DNA from: Rhodobacter sp.
GTDB lineage: Bacteria; Pseudomonadota; Alphaproteobacteria; Rhodobacterales; Rhodobacteraceae
Reading direction: 5' to 3'
Assembly: GCA_027487575.1 (NCBI GenBank)
Contig: JAIYDJ010000075.1
Location: forward strand, 88,178-152,177
DNA: 64,000 nucleotides
In this document: positions 50,078 to 58,659 of the stretch, piece after piece
How positions within the stretch are numbered: the first letter of the stretch is position 1
Layout: each line of letters opens with the position of its first letter
Notes under the pieces: model-generated
Told to the model about the DNA's origin: nothing
What the model saw: only the letters and a program-made list of their open reading frames with translations
The model's database searches: none
Position numbers and translations under genes: made by a program

Positions 50078-51016
50078 ATGAGCTGGAACCCCGCCCTCGA
50101 TCCCGACATCCCGTTCGGCGACGCCGTCGACGCGATCGAGACCGTCATCATCCCGCGCGCCCGCGATCTGGGCGGGTTCGAAGTGCGCCGCGCCCTGCCA
50201 TCGGCGCGGCGCCAGATGGTCGGGCCCTTCATCTTCTTCGACCAGATGGGCCCGGCCGAATTCCTGACCGGATCCGGCATCGACGTGCGTCCGCACCCCC
50301 ATATCGGGCTCGCCACCGTGACCTATCTGCTGAGGGGCCGCATCCACCACCGCGATTCGCTGGGCACCGATGCCTGGATCGCACCGGGAGAGGTCAACCT
50401 GATGGTGGCGGGGCAGGGGATCACCCATTCCGAACGGATGGATGGCCCGGCCCGCACCGCGCCGCAAAGCCTGTTCGGTTTGCAGACCTGGCTCGCCCTG
50501 CCCAGGGATCAGGAAGACGCCCCGGCCCGCTTTGTCAACGCCCCGGCCGCGGCACTGCCGCTGATCGAAGGCGAAGGCAAATCCGTGCGGCTGATCCTCG
50601 GCCATGCCTGGGGCGAACGCGCTCCGGTCGCGACACCGTCCGAAACGCTTTACGCCGATGCCACGCTGGCCCCCCACGCCCGCCTGCCGCTGCCCGACGA
50701 CCACGAGGATCGTGGAGCCTACATCCTGTCCGGCGAGGTCACTGTCGCAGGCCAGACTTTCGCGCCCGGCCGGATGCTTGTGTTTAGACCCGGCGATTCC
50801 CTTGGCCTGACGGCCGGTCCGCAGGGCGCGCGGCTGATGCTCCTGGGCGGCGCGACGATGGACGGGCCCCGCCACATCTGGTGGAACTTCGTCGCCTCCA
50901 GCAAGGACCGGATCGACGCAGCAAAAGAAGCCTGGCGCGCCGGAGACTGGGCATATGGCCGGTTCAGCCTGCCCCCCGGCGACAGTCAGGACTTCATCCC
51001 GGCCCCCGACACGTGA
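50078..51016 (+). CDS. Pirin family protein
   Basis: The 312-residue bicupin protein has the pirin N-terminal metal-binding block RPHPHIGLATVTYLLRG (about residues 69-85), GQGITHSER and a C-terminal pirin domain (GATMDGPRHIWWNFV near residue 272). Pirins bind Fe; some are quercetinases, others regulators. GAAGGAG sits seven bases before ATG 50078; the frame opens earlier but homology begins here. Confidence 0.88.
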   Translation: MSWNPALDPDIPFGDAVDAIETVIIPRARDLGGFEVRRALPSARRQMVGPFIFFDQMGPAEFLTGSGIDVRPHPHIGLATVTYLLRGRIHHRDSLGTDAWIAPGEVNLMVAGQGITHSERMDGPARTAPQSLFGLQTWLALPRDQEDAPARFVNAPAAALPLIEGEGKSVRLILGHAWGERAPVATPSETLYADATLAPHARLPLPDDHEDRGAYILSGEVTVAGQTFAPGRMLVFRPGDSLGLTAGPQGARLMLLGGATMDGPRHIWWNFVASSKDRIDAAKEAWRAGDWAYGRFSLPPGDSQDFIPAPDT

Positions 51017-51027
51017 CCCAACCCCTT

Positions 51028-51080
51028 CATTTTCTGCTTGAAAATATCCCACGGGGGTGCGGGGGTGTGAAACCCCCGCG
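51028..51080 (-). repeat. Dispersed hairpin/GATATTT repeat, copy D
   Basis: Read on the minus strand, GCGGGGG and CCCCCGC enclose TTTCACA (51059-51079), followed by CCCCCGTGG, GATATTTTCAAG and CAGAAAATG. It lies between the pirin gene and tRNA-Asp, in opposite orientation to both. The stem is longer and more exact than in copy B. Confidence 0.75.
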
Positions 51081-51149
51081 TCGCCCGAAGCCGCAGAACC
51101 GCCGCGTGCAAGAAAACGCGCGTGCCGTCAGAAACCCGGCAAAACCCGC

Positions 51150-51176
51150 TTGACGCGCCCCCACCCCCCGCATAAT
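51150..51176 (+). promoter_or_regulatory. Candidate promoter of tRNA-Asp
   Basis: TTGACG (-35, 51150-51155) and CATAAT (-10, 51171-51176) lie ahead of the tRNA, with a 15-base spacer, a little shorter than ideal. TAATAC at 51173 with 17 bases is an alternative. The predicted start would be about 30 bases before the tRNA. Confidence 0.5.
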
Positions 51177-51215
51177 ACACCCCAACGTTCGGGTCTCGAT
51201 CCAGCGCGGTAACGC

Positions 51216-51292
51216 GGGGTTGTAGCTCAGTTGGTTAGAGTATCGGCCTGTCACGCCGGGGGTCGCGGGTTCGAGCCCCGTCAACCTCGCCA
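51216..51292 (+). tRNA. tRNA-Asp (anticodon GTC)
   Basis: The 77-base cloverleaf with encoded CCA has acceptor arms GGGGTTG / CAACCTC (one G-T pair), D arm TAGCTCAGTTGGTTAGAGTA, anticodon loop CTGTCAC with GTC at 51250-51252, and T arm GCGGGTTCGAGCCCCGT. The discriminator base is G. This reads Asp GAC/GAU codons. It stands alone between pirin and GNAT. Confidence 0.96.
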
Positions 51293-51359
51293 AACCGCCG
51301 GATCGGCCCGAACGTAAAATCCAGTCCTTACCATTTCCAGGCCGCCGGGTTGCTATCCA

Positions 51360-51385
51360 TAGGATGGGCAATATTGCCCATCCTA
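51360..51385. repeat. Perfect 26-base palindrome covering the GNAT stop codon
   Basis: TAGGATGGGCAAT is followed directly by its exact inverse complement with no spacer. It starts 68 bases after tRNA-Asp and ends at the TAG of the minus-strand GNAT gene. It would form a strong hairpin with little loop in RNA, or a cruciform in DNA, and may end or protect the GNAT transcript, or be a mobile palindromic unit. Confidence 0.7.
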
Positions 51386-51817
51386 CAGGCCGATCCGATA
51401 CCGCACATGGCCGTCACTCGGGACGAAGCTGTCATAGAGCTTGCGTGCCCGCGCATTGTCCTGATCGGTGTGCCAGTACAGCCGCTGCCACCCCCGCGCC
51501 GCTGCAATCTGCCGCAGATCCTCGATCAACGCCCGCCCGATGCCCGTTCCCCGCGCGCCCGGCGCGACGAACAGGTCTTCCAGATAGCAGTCGTCGCCCA
51601 TGACCCAGGTCGACGGGTGGTGCTGGTGGATGGCAAAGCCCGCCACTTCCCCAGCAACTGCCAGTCGGGCCTTCAGCGGTGACTGCGGGTCCATCAGCCG
51701 GGCCCAGGTGAAATCGGTGATCTCGGGGTCAAGATCGACCCGGTAGAACGCCAGATACTGCGCCCAAAGGGCCCGCCATGCGGCCTCATCCGCCGGTTCT
51801 GCGTCGCGCAGGATCAT
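51383..51817 (-). CDS. GNAT family N-acetyltransferase
   Basis: The 144-residue acetyltransferase has the GNAT core: ADEAAWRALWAQYLAFY at the start, a beta strand EDLFVAPGARGTGIGRALIE (acetyl-CoA binding R-G-T-G-I-G-R, about residue 84) and YWHTDQDNARARKLYDSF. It is placed four bases over the end of the M20 peptidase gene, as the next gene in the same direction. The substrate is unknown. Confidence 0.85.
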   Translation of the reverse strand: MILRDAEPADEAAWRALWAQYLAFYRVDLDPEITDFTWARLMDPQSPLKARLAVAGEVAGFAIHQHHPSTWVMGDDCYLEDLFVAPGARGTGIGRALIEDLRQIAAARGWQRLYWHTDQDNARARKLYDSFVPSDGHVRYRIGL

Positions 51818-53196
51818 GCGAGTTTCGCCAGCACACGCGCCCAGGACCGGATGCCGCGATGAAAGCTTTCCAGATCATACTTTTCATTCGGCGAATGGAT
51901 CTGGTCATCGTCGCGGCCAAAGCCCAGCAGCATCGCATCCATCCCCAGATGGGTCTTGAAATACCCCGCCACCGGAATCGATCCGCCCGCGCCGACGAAG
52001 GCCGCAGGCCGTCCCCATTCCTCGGTCAGCGCCGCCCGCGCCGCCGCGAAGGCCGGATTGTCCACTGACATGACGCTGGCGGGCGAATTGCCGTGGCCCT
52101 TGAATTCGACCGTCACATCGCCCGGCAGTTGTGCCTGCACCCAAGCCCGAAACGCCTCGCGGATCGCAAAGGGGTCCTGCGCGCCGACCAGACGGAAGCT
52201 GACCTTGGCATGGGCCTCACCGGGCAGCACGGTCTTGAACCCGTCGCCCGTGTAGCCGCCCCAGATGCCGTTCACCTCCGCCGTGGGCCTCGACCAGATC
52301 ATCTCGAGCGGGGTGCGGTCCACCTCGCCGGCAGGAACCGACAGCCCGATGTCGCCCAGAAACCGCGCGTGATCGAAGGACAGCGCCTGCCACTGCTGGC
52401 GGATGGCATCGGGCAGTTCCGTGACACCGTCATAGAACCCCGGCACCTGCACCCGGCCGGCATCGTCGTGCAGCCCGGCCAGAATCCGGCTCAGAACCCG
52501 GATCGGATTGGCCGCCAACCCGCCGTACATGCCGGAATGCAGGTCGCGGCTGGCCGCGCGGATCGTCAGTTCCTCGCCCAGCAATCCGCGCAGCATCGTG
52601 ACGATCGCGGGATCGGTCCCCTGAAACAGCCCGGTGTCACAGATCAGCGCGATGTCCGCGGTCAGTTCTGCCTTGTTGTCCTGCAGGAACCCGACCATCG
52701 ACGGCGATCCCGATTCCTCTTCCCCCTCCAGAAACACCGTCAACCGGCAGGGCAGGGCGCCGTGCACCTCCACCCAGGCCCGGCACGCCTCCAGGAACGT
52801 CATCAACTGCCCCTTGTCATCGGACGCCCCGCGCGCCCGGATGACCTTGCCCTTAGGGCCGTCCTGCAATTCGGGGTCGAACGGATCGCGGTCCCACAGC
52901 GACAGCGGATCAACGGGTTGCACGTCATAATGGCCGTAGAACAGCAGATGTGGCCCGCCCGCTCCGCCATGCCCTACCACCATCGGATGCCCCGGCGTCG
53001 GCCGGGCGGCCGCGACAAAGCCCAGCGACTGCAGGTCCGCCACCAGCCAGTCCGCCGCCCGCGCGCAATCGGGCGCGTAGGCGGGATCGGTCGAAATCGA
53101 CGGGATGCGCAGCAGGTCCATCAGCCGGTCCAGCGCCTCGGGCAGGGTGGCGTCGATCCGGGCCAGAACAGGGTCTAGAACGTGGGGGGCGGTCAT
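51814..53196 (-). CDS. M20 family dipeptidase
   Basis: The 460-residue metallopeptidase has the di-zinc residues of the M20/CNDP-type family: FYGHYDVQP (His and Asp), ARGASDDKGQ, EGEEESGSPS, CDTGLF, a lid/dimerisation domain with RDLHSGMYGG, and a final HSPNEKYDLESF. It hydrolyses dipeptides or similar amides. GGAGACG precedes the ATG at 53196. The GNAT gene behind it overlaps by four bases. Confidence 0.9.
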   Translation of the reverse strand: MTAPHVLDPVLARIDATLPEALDRLMDLLRIPSISTDPAYAPDCARAADWLVADLQSLGFVAAARPTPGHPMVVGHGGAGGPHLLFYGHYDVQPVDPLSLWDRDPFDPELQDGPKGKVIRARGASDDKGQLMTFLEACRAWVEVHGALPCRLTVFLEGEEESGSPSMVGFLQDNKAELTADIALICDTGLFQGTDPAIVTMLRGLLGEELTIRAASRDLHSGMYGGLAANPIRVLSRILAGLHDDAGRVQVPGFYDGVTELPDAIRQQWQALSFDHARFLGDIGLSVPAGEVDRTPLEMIWSRPTAEVNGIWGGYTGDGFKTVLPGEAHAKVSFRLVGAQDPFAIREAFRAWVQAQLPGDVTVEFKGHGNSPASVMSVDNPAFAAARAALTEEWGRPAAFVGAGGSIPVAGYFKTHLGMDAMLLGFGRDDDQIHSPNEKYDLESFHRGIRSWARVLAKLA

Positions 53197-53307
53197 CGGC
53201 GTCTCCAATTCGTGATCAGGCGTGCAGCCTAGCAGCGCCATCCCCCCTGTCCACCCCGGGCGGCATCGGTTACACCCGTGCGGATTTTTGCAGCCAAAGG
53301 AGTTGCG

Positions 53308-53865
53308 ATGAAAACCGCCCTGGTCCTGACCCTGATTGCCGCGACCGCCGCCATGGCGCAGGCCGACCCGCTGACCGGGCGCGAGGCGCGCAAGGTGCTG
53401 TTTGCCCCCAAGGGGGCTTCGGTCGAGATGAAGCCCGACTCGGGCCTGTCCGAACAGGACCAGACGGTGCTGGCCTCGGTTGCAGGCACGCAGCCCTACT
53501 ACGGGGCCATCGCGATCAGCCCGGACGAGGGTCTTATGTCCGAAGCGACCGTCGCCGCCGCGAGCCACCATGACACCGCCGCAGCCGAAGCCGCCGCACT
53601 GGCCGATTGCGATGCCAAGAAAACCGGGCGCAAGCCCTGTGTGATCGCCGCCCTGATCCGCCCGGAAGGGTACGAGCCGCGCCCCTTGCAACTGTCGGTC
53701 GAGGCGACGGCGGCCCTGCGCGCCGACTACCCCGGCAAGGGCGGCGCGCTGGCGGTTTCCGACACGACCGGGGCCTGGGGCATCGGCGAGGGGGCCGAGG
53801 CCGCCGTGTCCGCCTGTGCATCGAAGGGCGGGGCGACCGACTGTGTCGTCGTCATTCAGGACTGA
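53308..53865 (+). CDS. Secreted protein with two DUF4189-like half repeats
   Basis: The 185-residue product starts with a signal peptide (MKTALVLTLIAATAAMAQA). Two segments share the pattern G-A-x-A-x-S ... A-A ... C ... C-V: GAIAISPDEG with ADCDAKK and KPCVIAAL, and GALAVSDTTG with SACASKG and TDCVVV. This resembles a duplicated DUF4189 domain. AAAGGAG precedes the ATG at 53308. It sits ahead of hemA; the role is unknown. Confidence 0.7.
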   Translation: MKTALVLTLIAATAAMAQADPLTGREARKVLFAPKGASVEMKPDSGLSEQDQTVLASVAGTQPYYGAIAISPDEGLMSEATVAAASHHDTAAAEAAALADCDAKKTGRKPCVIAALIRPEGYEPRPLQLSVEATAALRADYPGKGGALAVSDTTGAWGIGEGAEAAVSACASKGGATDCVVVIQD

Positions 53866-53881
53866 CGCGAAGCAAAACGGG

Positions 53882-53900
53882 TTGCCGCCCCCAGCGGCAA
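53882..53900 (+). other. Hairpin after the DUF4189-like gene
   Basis: TTGCCGC and GCGGCAA are exact 7-base arms around CCCCA, 16 bases past the upstream stop. No T-run follows. It may end the upstream transcript before the hemA promoter. Confidence 0.4.
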
Positions 53901-53925
53901 TATGCCATGTGCCTCTCGCCCGCAT

Positions 53926-53939
53926 TTGATGCAAATCAA
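53926..53939. promoter_or_regulatory. FNR-type (FnrL) box upstream of hemA
   Basis: TTGATGCAAATCAA is an exact TTGAT-N4-ATCAA match. It lies 98 bases before the hemA start. In Rhodobacter sphaeroides FnrL activates hemA under low oxygen through such a box, so anaerobic induction of tetrapyrrole synthesis is expected here. Confidence 0.8.
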
Positions 53940-54037
53940 AGTCCAAGGCCGTCTGATCGTGCAAACCGCCCGTCAGGGAAACGACCCGACTGCCCGCCCA
54001 GCCCGCGCCGGTTTGCCGGATGCGCCAGGAGAACCGG

Positions 54038-55261
54038 ATGACCTACGACCACGCGCTTGACGCCGCCCTGAACCGCCTGCACGACGAAGGCCGCTACCGG
54101 ACCTTCATCGACATCGAGCGTCGGCGTGGTCACTACCCGCATGCCGTCTGGACGCGGCCCGATGGCTCCGAGAAAGAGATCACCGTCTGGTGCGGCAACG
54201 ACTATCTTGGCATGGGACAGCATCCGCAGGTCCTTGCCGCGATGCACGAAGCCCTGGAGGCGACAGGCGCAGGTTCGGGCGGAACGCGCAACATCTCGGG
54301 CACCACCGTTTATCACAAGCGGCTGGAGGCTGAACTGGCCGACCTGCACCGCAAGGAAGCCGCGCTGATCTTCACGTCGGCCTATGTCGCCAACGATGCC
54401 ACGCTGTCGACCCTGCCCAGAATTTTCCCCGGCCTGATCATCTATTCCGACGCGCTGAACCATGCTTCGATGATCGAGGGCATCCGGCGCAACGGCGGCG
54501 CGCGGCGCATCTTCCGCCACAACGATCTGGCCCATCTGCGCGAGTTGCTGGCCGCCGATGATCCCGCAGCGCCCAAGATGATCGCCTTCGAGTCGATCTA
54601 TTCGATGGACGGCGATTTCGGCCCGATCAAGGCGATCTGCGATCTGGCCGACGAGTTCAACGCGCTGACCTACATCGACGAGGTGCACGCCGTCGGCATG
54701 TACGGACCGCGGGGCGCGGGCGTGGCCGAACGGGACGGCCAGATGGCGCGGATCGACATCGTCAACGGCACTTTGGCCAAGGCCTACGGGGTGTTCGGCG
54801 GGTACATTGCTGCAAGTGCGAAGATGGTCGATGCGGTGCGCAGCTATGCGCCGGGCTTCATCTTCACCACCTCCTTGCCCCCCGCGATTGCGGCCGGTGC
54901 GGCGGTGTCGGTGAACGTGCTGAAGACCGCGCAGCACCTGCGCGACGCCCAGCAGACCAATGCCCGCATCCTCAAGATGCGGCTCAAGGGTCTGGGCATG
55001 CCGATCATCGACAATGGCACGCATATTGTGCCGGTGCATGTCGGCGACCCCATCCATTGCAAGATGCTGTCGGACATGCTGCTGGAAACCTATGGCATCT
55101 ACGTGCAGCCGATCAACTTTCCGACCGTTCCGCGCGGCACTGAACGGCTTCGGTTCACTCCCTCTCCGGTGCACGATTCACGGCAGATCGACCACCTTGT
55201 GCGGGCGATGGATGCACTCTGGGGGCACTGCGCGCTGAATCGCGCCGAACTCAGCGCGTGA
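54038..55261 (+). CDS. hemA: 5-Aminolevulinate synthase
   Basis: The 407-residue PLP enzyme condenses glycine and succinyl-CoA to ALA (C4 pathway). The active-site lysine is Lys248 in [15 protein letters not shown], the same number as in Rhodobacter capsulatus [19 protein letters not shown] and [12 protein letters not shown] are family hallmarks. CAGGAG lies seven bases before ATG 54038. The FNR-type box upstream fits oxygen-responsive regulation. Confidence 0.96.
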   Translation: MTYDHALDAALNRLHDEGRYRTFIDIERRRGHYPHAVWTRPDGSEKEITVWCGNDYLGMGQHPQVLAAMHEALEATGAGSGGTRNISGTTVYHKRLEAELADLHRKEAALIFTSAYVANDATLSTLPRIFPGLIIYSDALNHASMIEGIRRNGGARRIFRHNDLAHLRELLAADDPAAPKMIAFESIYSMDGDFGPIKAICDLADEFNALTYIDEVHAVGMYGPRGAGVAERDGQMARIDIVNGTLAKAYGVFGGYIAASAKMVDAVRSYAPGFIFTTSLPPAIAAGAAVSVNVLKTAQHLRDAQQTNARILKMRLKGLGMPIIDNGTHIVPVHVGDPIHCKMLSDMLLETYGIYVQPINFPTVPRGTERLRFTPSPVHDSRQIDHLVRAMDALWGHCALNRAELSA

Positions 55262-55374
55262 CCCATCTCGCATGTGCAAAATCACTTGCCCTGTGCTAGC
55301 GTTTCCTCAATACGACAGAAAATGAGTCGATAGGCGGCGAGTCGTCGGATCGAGGCGGGGATGGGGCAAGGCGC

Positions 55375-56550
55375 ATGATCGGTTGGAGGTCTAAGACCCC
55401 GACGCTGGAAGCGGACAAGCCGAAAGGCTTTGATGATTTCGAACTGCGTCTTGGCGATCTCATGCGCGGTGAACGGGCGACCATGGGCAAGTCCCTGCTG
55501 GACGTTCAGCGCGAATTGAAGATCAAGGCGACCTACATTGCCGCCATCGAGAACGCCGATGTGTCGGCCTTCGAGACGCAGGGGTTCGTCGCGGGCTACG
55601 TTCGGTCCTACGCCCGCTATCTCGGTATGAACCCGGACGATGCCTTTGCGAAATTCTGCAAGGAAGCGAAGTTCCAGGTCGCGCACGGCATGTCCGCAGC
55701 CGCCTCTACCGCCTCGGTCAGCGGCGCGCGCAGCAGGGCGGCGGCGGCCGAATACCATGAACCCCTTGCCAATCCGAATGCCAGTTTCGTGCCGCGCGCC
55801 GAATCCGCCTTCGCGCGGATCGAACCGGGTGCGGTGGGATCGGTGGCGGTTCTGATCGCCCTGATCTGCGCGCTTGGCTATGGGGGCTGGTCCGTCCTGC
55901 AGGAAGTGCAGCGCGTGCAACTGGCCCCTGTCGACGAAGCCCCCAGCGTGGTGGCCGAGATTGACCCGCTGGGCAACGTCAAGGGCGACGCCCCATTGGT
56001 CCGGTCGGCCCCGGGAGCCGAACAGACGGCGGAAAACGCCGAGATCGTGGACAGGCTTTATCGCCCCGAGGCGCTGGATGTGCCGGTGCTGACGTCGCGC
56101 GATGGACCGATCGCCGCGATCAATCCGCGCGGAACCGGCGTTCTGGCCACGGTCGAACCGGCCGAGGCGCTGGTCGAAGAACCGCTGCAGGTGGTGGCCG
56201 AAGCCAATCCGGGGGTCGAGGTTCTGGCGGTCCGGCCTTCGTGGGTTCGGGTGTCTTCGGCGGACGGGACTGTCCTGTTCGAAAAGATTCTCGACGCCGG
56301 TGAACGCTATGTCGTGCCCGCGCTGGAAGAGGCGCCGCTGTTGCGGTCGGGCAATTCGGGATCGATCTACTTTTCGGTGAACGGCAAGACCTATGGCCCG
56401 GCCGCCCCCGGTGCGCAGGTGATCAAGAACATCGCGCTGACCCCCGATGCGCTGACAGCGACCTATGCCGAGGCGGTCCTGACCGACGACGCAGACCTTG
56501 CGCAGTTCGTCACGGTCGAGGCGGCGCTGCCTGCGGTGCCGACCGAATAG
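55375..56550 (+). CDS. RodZ-like HTH/DUF4115 membrane protein
   Basis: The 391-residue protein begins with a cytoplasmic RodZ-like helix-turn-helix (LRLGDLMRGERATMGKSLLD, then TYIAAIENADVSAFE), followed by a single TM segment (VGSVAVLIALICALGYGG, about residues 153-170) and a long periplasmic part ending in a DUF4115 domain (VSSADGTVLFEKILDAGERY). RodZ links MreB to the cell wall machinery. It is directly upstream of ispG, as is common in alphaproteobacteria. Confidence 0.85.
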   Translation: MIGWRSKTPTLEADKPKGFDDFELRLGDLMRGERATMGKSLLDVQRELKIKATYIAAIENADVSAFETQGFVAGYVRSYARYLGMNPDDAFAKFCKEAKFQVAHGMSAAASTASVSGARSRAAAAEYHEPLANPNASFVPRAESAFARIEPGAVGSVAVLIALICALGYGGWSVLQEVQRVQLAPVDEAPSVVAEIDPLGNVKGDAPLVRSAPGAEQTAENAEIVDRLYRPEALDVPVLTSRDGPIAAINPRGTGVLATVEPAEALVEEPLQVVAEANPGVEVLAVRPSWVRVSSADGTVLFEKILDAGERYVVPALEEAPLLRSGNSGSIYFSVNGKTYGPAAPGAQVIKNIALTPDALTATYAEAVLTDDADLAQFVTVEAALPAVPTE

Positions 56551-56619
56551 CATCGGCGGCGGTTGCCGAACGCGCGGCATCACCCTATCCTGACGGCAAA
56601 CGCAGTGCAGGAGCGCGCC

Positions 56620-57744
56620 TTGACCCACAATCCGATCCGCCCATGGCGCAACATCGACCGCCGACCGTCGCGGCAGATCCGGGTCGGCAAGGTTCTGGTC
56701 GGCGGTGACGCGCCGATCTCGGTCCAGACGATGACCAACACGCTGACCACCGACATTGCCGGAACGCTGGAGCAGATCCAGCGGTGCGCCATCGCCGGGG
56801 CCGATATCGTCCGCGTGTCCACCCCGGACGAGGAAAGCACGGCGGCGCTGAAACACATCATCGCCGAAAGCCCGGTTCCGATCGTGGCCGATATCCATTT
56901 CCATTACAAACGCGCCATCGAAGCGGCCGAGGCCGGGGCAGCTTGCCTGCGGATCAACCCCGGCAACATCGGCGATGCGCGGCGGGTCGCCGAAGTGGTG
57001 AAGGCCGCAAAGGACCACGGCTGTTCGATCCGCATCGGCGTCAACGCGGGCAGTCTGGAAAAGCACCTGCTGGACAAATATGGCGAGCCTTGCCCCGATG
57101 CGATGGTCGAATCTGGGCTGGACCATATCAAGCTGTTGCAGGACAACGATTTTCACGAATTCAAGATCAGCGTGAAGGCGTCTGACGTTTTCATGGCCGC
57201 CGCCGCCTATCAGCAGCTTGCCGGCGTAACCGATGCCCCGATCCACCTTGGGATCACCGAGGCGGGTGGACTGCAGTCGGGCACCGTCAAATCCGCCATC
57301 GGGCTTGGGTCCCTCCTGTGGTTCGGCATCGGCGACACGATCCGGGTGTCATTGTCCGCCGACCCGGTCGAAGAGGTGAAGGTCGGCTTCGAAATCCTGA
57401 AATCCCTTGGCCTACGGCATCGCGGCGTCACCATCATTTCCTGCCCGTCCTGCGCGCGGCAGGGGTTTGACGTGATCAAGACCGTGACCGCGCTGGAAAA
57501 CCGGCTTGCGCACATCACGACGTCCCTGTCGCTCAGCATCATCGGCTGCGTGGTCAACGGGCCCGGAGAGGCGCTGATGACCGACATCGGCTTTACCGGC
57601 GGCGGGGCGGGGTCGGGCATGGTCTATCTTGCGGGAAAGCAGCACCACAAACTGGGCAACGACCGGATGATCGACCACATCGTCGAACTGGTCGAGGCGA
57701 AAGCAGCCGAGATCGAGGCGCGGGCCGCCGAAGCCGCAGAATAG
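56620..57744 (+). CDS. ispG: 4-Hydroxy-3-methylbut-2-enyl-diphosphate synthase
   Basis: IspG (GcpE) reduces MEcPP to HMBPP in the MEP isoprenoid pathway. The 374-residue product has the [4Fe-4S] ligand motifs [13 protein letters not shown] and [11 protein letters not shown], and [14 protein letters not shown] at the start of the barrel. The start is likely TTG at 56620 (CAGGAG seven bases before); an in-frame ATG at 56563 would extend it by 19 residues with no homology. It sits 69 bases after the rodZ-like gene. Confidence 0.93.
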   Translation: MTHNPIRPWRNIDRRPSRQIRVGKVLVGGDAPISVQTMTNTLTTDIAGTLEQIQRCAIAGADIVRVSTPDEESTAALKHIIAESPVPIVADIHFHYKRAIEAAEAGAACLRINPGNIGDARRVAEVVKAAKDHGCSIRIGVNAGSLEKHLLDKYGEPCPDAMVESGLDHIKLLQDNDFHEFKISVKASDVFMAAAAYQQLAGVTDAPIHLGITEAGGLQSGTVKSAIGLGSLLWFGIGDTIRVSLSADPVEEVKVGFEILKSLGLRHRGVTIISCPSCARQGFDVIKTVTALENRLAHITTSLSLSIIGCVVNGPGEALMTDIGFTGGGAGSGMVYLAGKQHHKLGNDRMIDHIVELVEAKAAEIEARAAEAAE

Positions 57745-57756
57745 CGGTCCCCGGCT

Positions 57757-57806
57757 TCTTCTCTGCACAAGTATCCCACGGGGGTGCGGGGGTGTGAAAC
57801 CCCCGC
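57757..57806 (-). repeat. Dispersed hairpin/GATATTT repeat, copy E
   Basis: On the minus strand GCGGGGG and CCCCCGC enclose TTTCACA (57786-57806), followed by CCCCCGTGGGATACTTGTGC and AGAGAAG. It fills the convergent gap between ispG and the DsbA-like gene. Apart from a few bases, the stem and CCCCCGTGG are identical to copy D. Confidence 0.75.
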
Positions 57807-57844
57807 CCTTTTGCCGACCCGCAGCCCGATTCCGCAGCCCGGCC

Positions 57845-58579
57845 CTACCCGCGCTCGCCCGCCACGATCTGGCGCATCCCGTCCAGCGGCACATAGCCAC
57901 GCACCATCGTGCCGTTGATCACGAAGGTCGGGGTTCCGCTGATCTCCATGATGTCGGCCAGCGAATGGTTGTCCCTGATCACCTTGGTCACCTCGTCGGC
58001 CGCCATCCGTGCCAGAATGGCCGGTGCATCCAGCCCCAGATCCTGTGCCAGCCGGGTCAGGGTCTCCTCCTCCGGCTCGCCGCGCAGCGCGATCAGTTCG
58101 TCATGCACGGTCTTGTACGCCTCTGGTCCATGCAGTTGCAGCACTGCCACCGCGAACCTTGAAGAGCTCAGGGATGCCTCGCCCAGAATTGGAAACTCTT
58201 TCAGGATCAGACGGATGTTGCCGTCCGACTTGACCAGTTCCGTCACCTCGTCATGCGCCTTGCGGCAGTACCCACACCGATAGTCGACAAACTCGACGAT
58301 CGTCACGTCGCCATCGGGATTGCCGCCCACCCAGGACGCCGGATCGTCAAAGATCGCCCCTTGCTGATCGGCCAGCATCTGACGGTCCTTCGCCGCCGCA
58401 TCAGCCTGTTCACGGCCCTGCAGAACGTCCATCGCCTCGACGATGATTTCGGGGTTTTCCAGCAGATAGGCCCGCACCTCGTCGCGGAACGCGCTGCGTT
58501 CGGCCTCTGTCATCTCTGCCCGCGCCGGGGCGGACAGAAGGGTGGCCGAAGCCAGAAGGGCTGCAAGGGTCAGGCGCAT
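57845..58579 (-). CDS. DsbA/Com1-family thiol-disulfide oxidoreductase
   Basis: The 244-residue secreted thioredoxin-fold protein has a signal peptide (MRLTLAALLASATLLSAPARA), a helical N-terminal extension (about 60 residues), then the DsbA domain with CGYC active site (DYRCGYCRKAHD) and cis-Pro (SGTPTFVINGTMVRGYVPL). It resembles Com1/BdbD-like proteins. It presumably oxidises or reshuffles periplasmic disulfides. Confidence 0.9.
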   Translation of the reverse strand: MRLTLAALLASATLLSAPARAEMTEAERSAFRDEVRAYLLENPEIIVEAMDVLQGREQADAAAKDRQMLADQQGAIFDDPASWVGGNPDGDVTIVEFVDYRCGYCRKAHDEVTELVKSDGNIRLILKEFPILGEASLSSSRFAVAVLQLHGPEAYKTVHDELIALRGEPEEETLTRLAQDLGLDAPAILARMAADEVTKVIRDNHSLADIMEISGTPTFVINGTMVRGYVPLDGMRQIVAGERG

Positions 58580-58610
58580 GTGAACTCCGGGGGACAGGAC
58601 GGTGCTTGAC

Positions 58611-58633
58611 CTGTCCGGCGCGGGGCCGGACAG
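58611..58633 (+). promoter_or_regulatory. Perfect hairpin in the divergent dsbA-like/amiC-like promoter region
   Basis: CTGTCCGGC and GCCGGACAG are exact 9-base arms around GCGGG. It begins 32 bases before the dsbA-like start and ends 27 bases before the amidase start. A TTGACC hexamer overlaps its left edge (58607). It may be an operator or a structured leader. Confidence 0.4.
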
Positions 58634-58659
58634 TGCCCGAAAACCTTAAGGGGCGGCAG

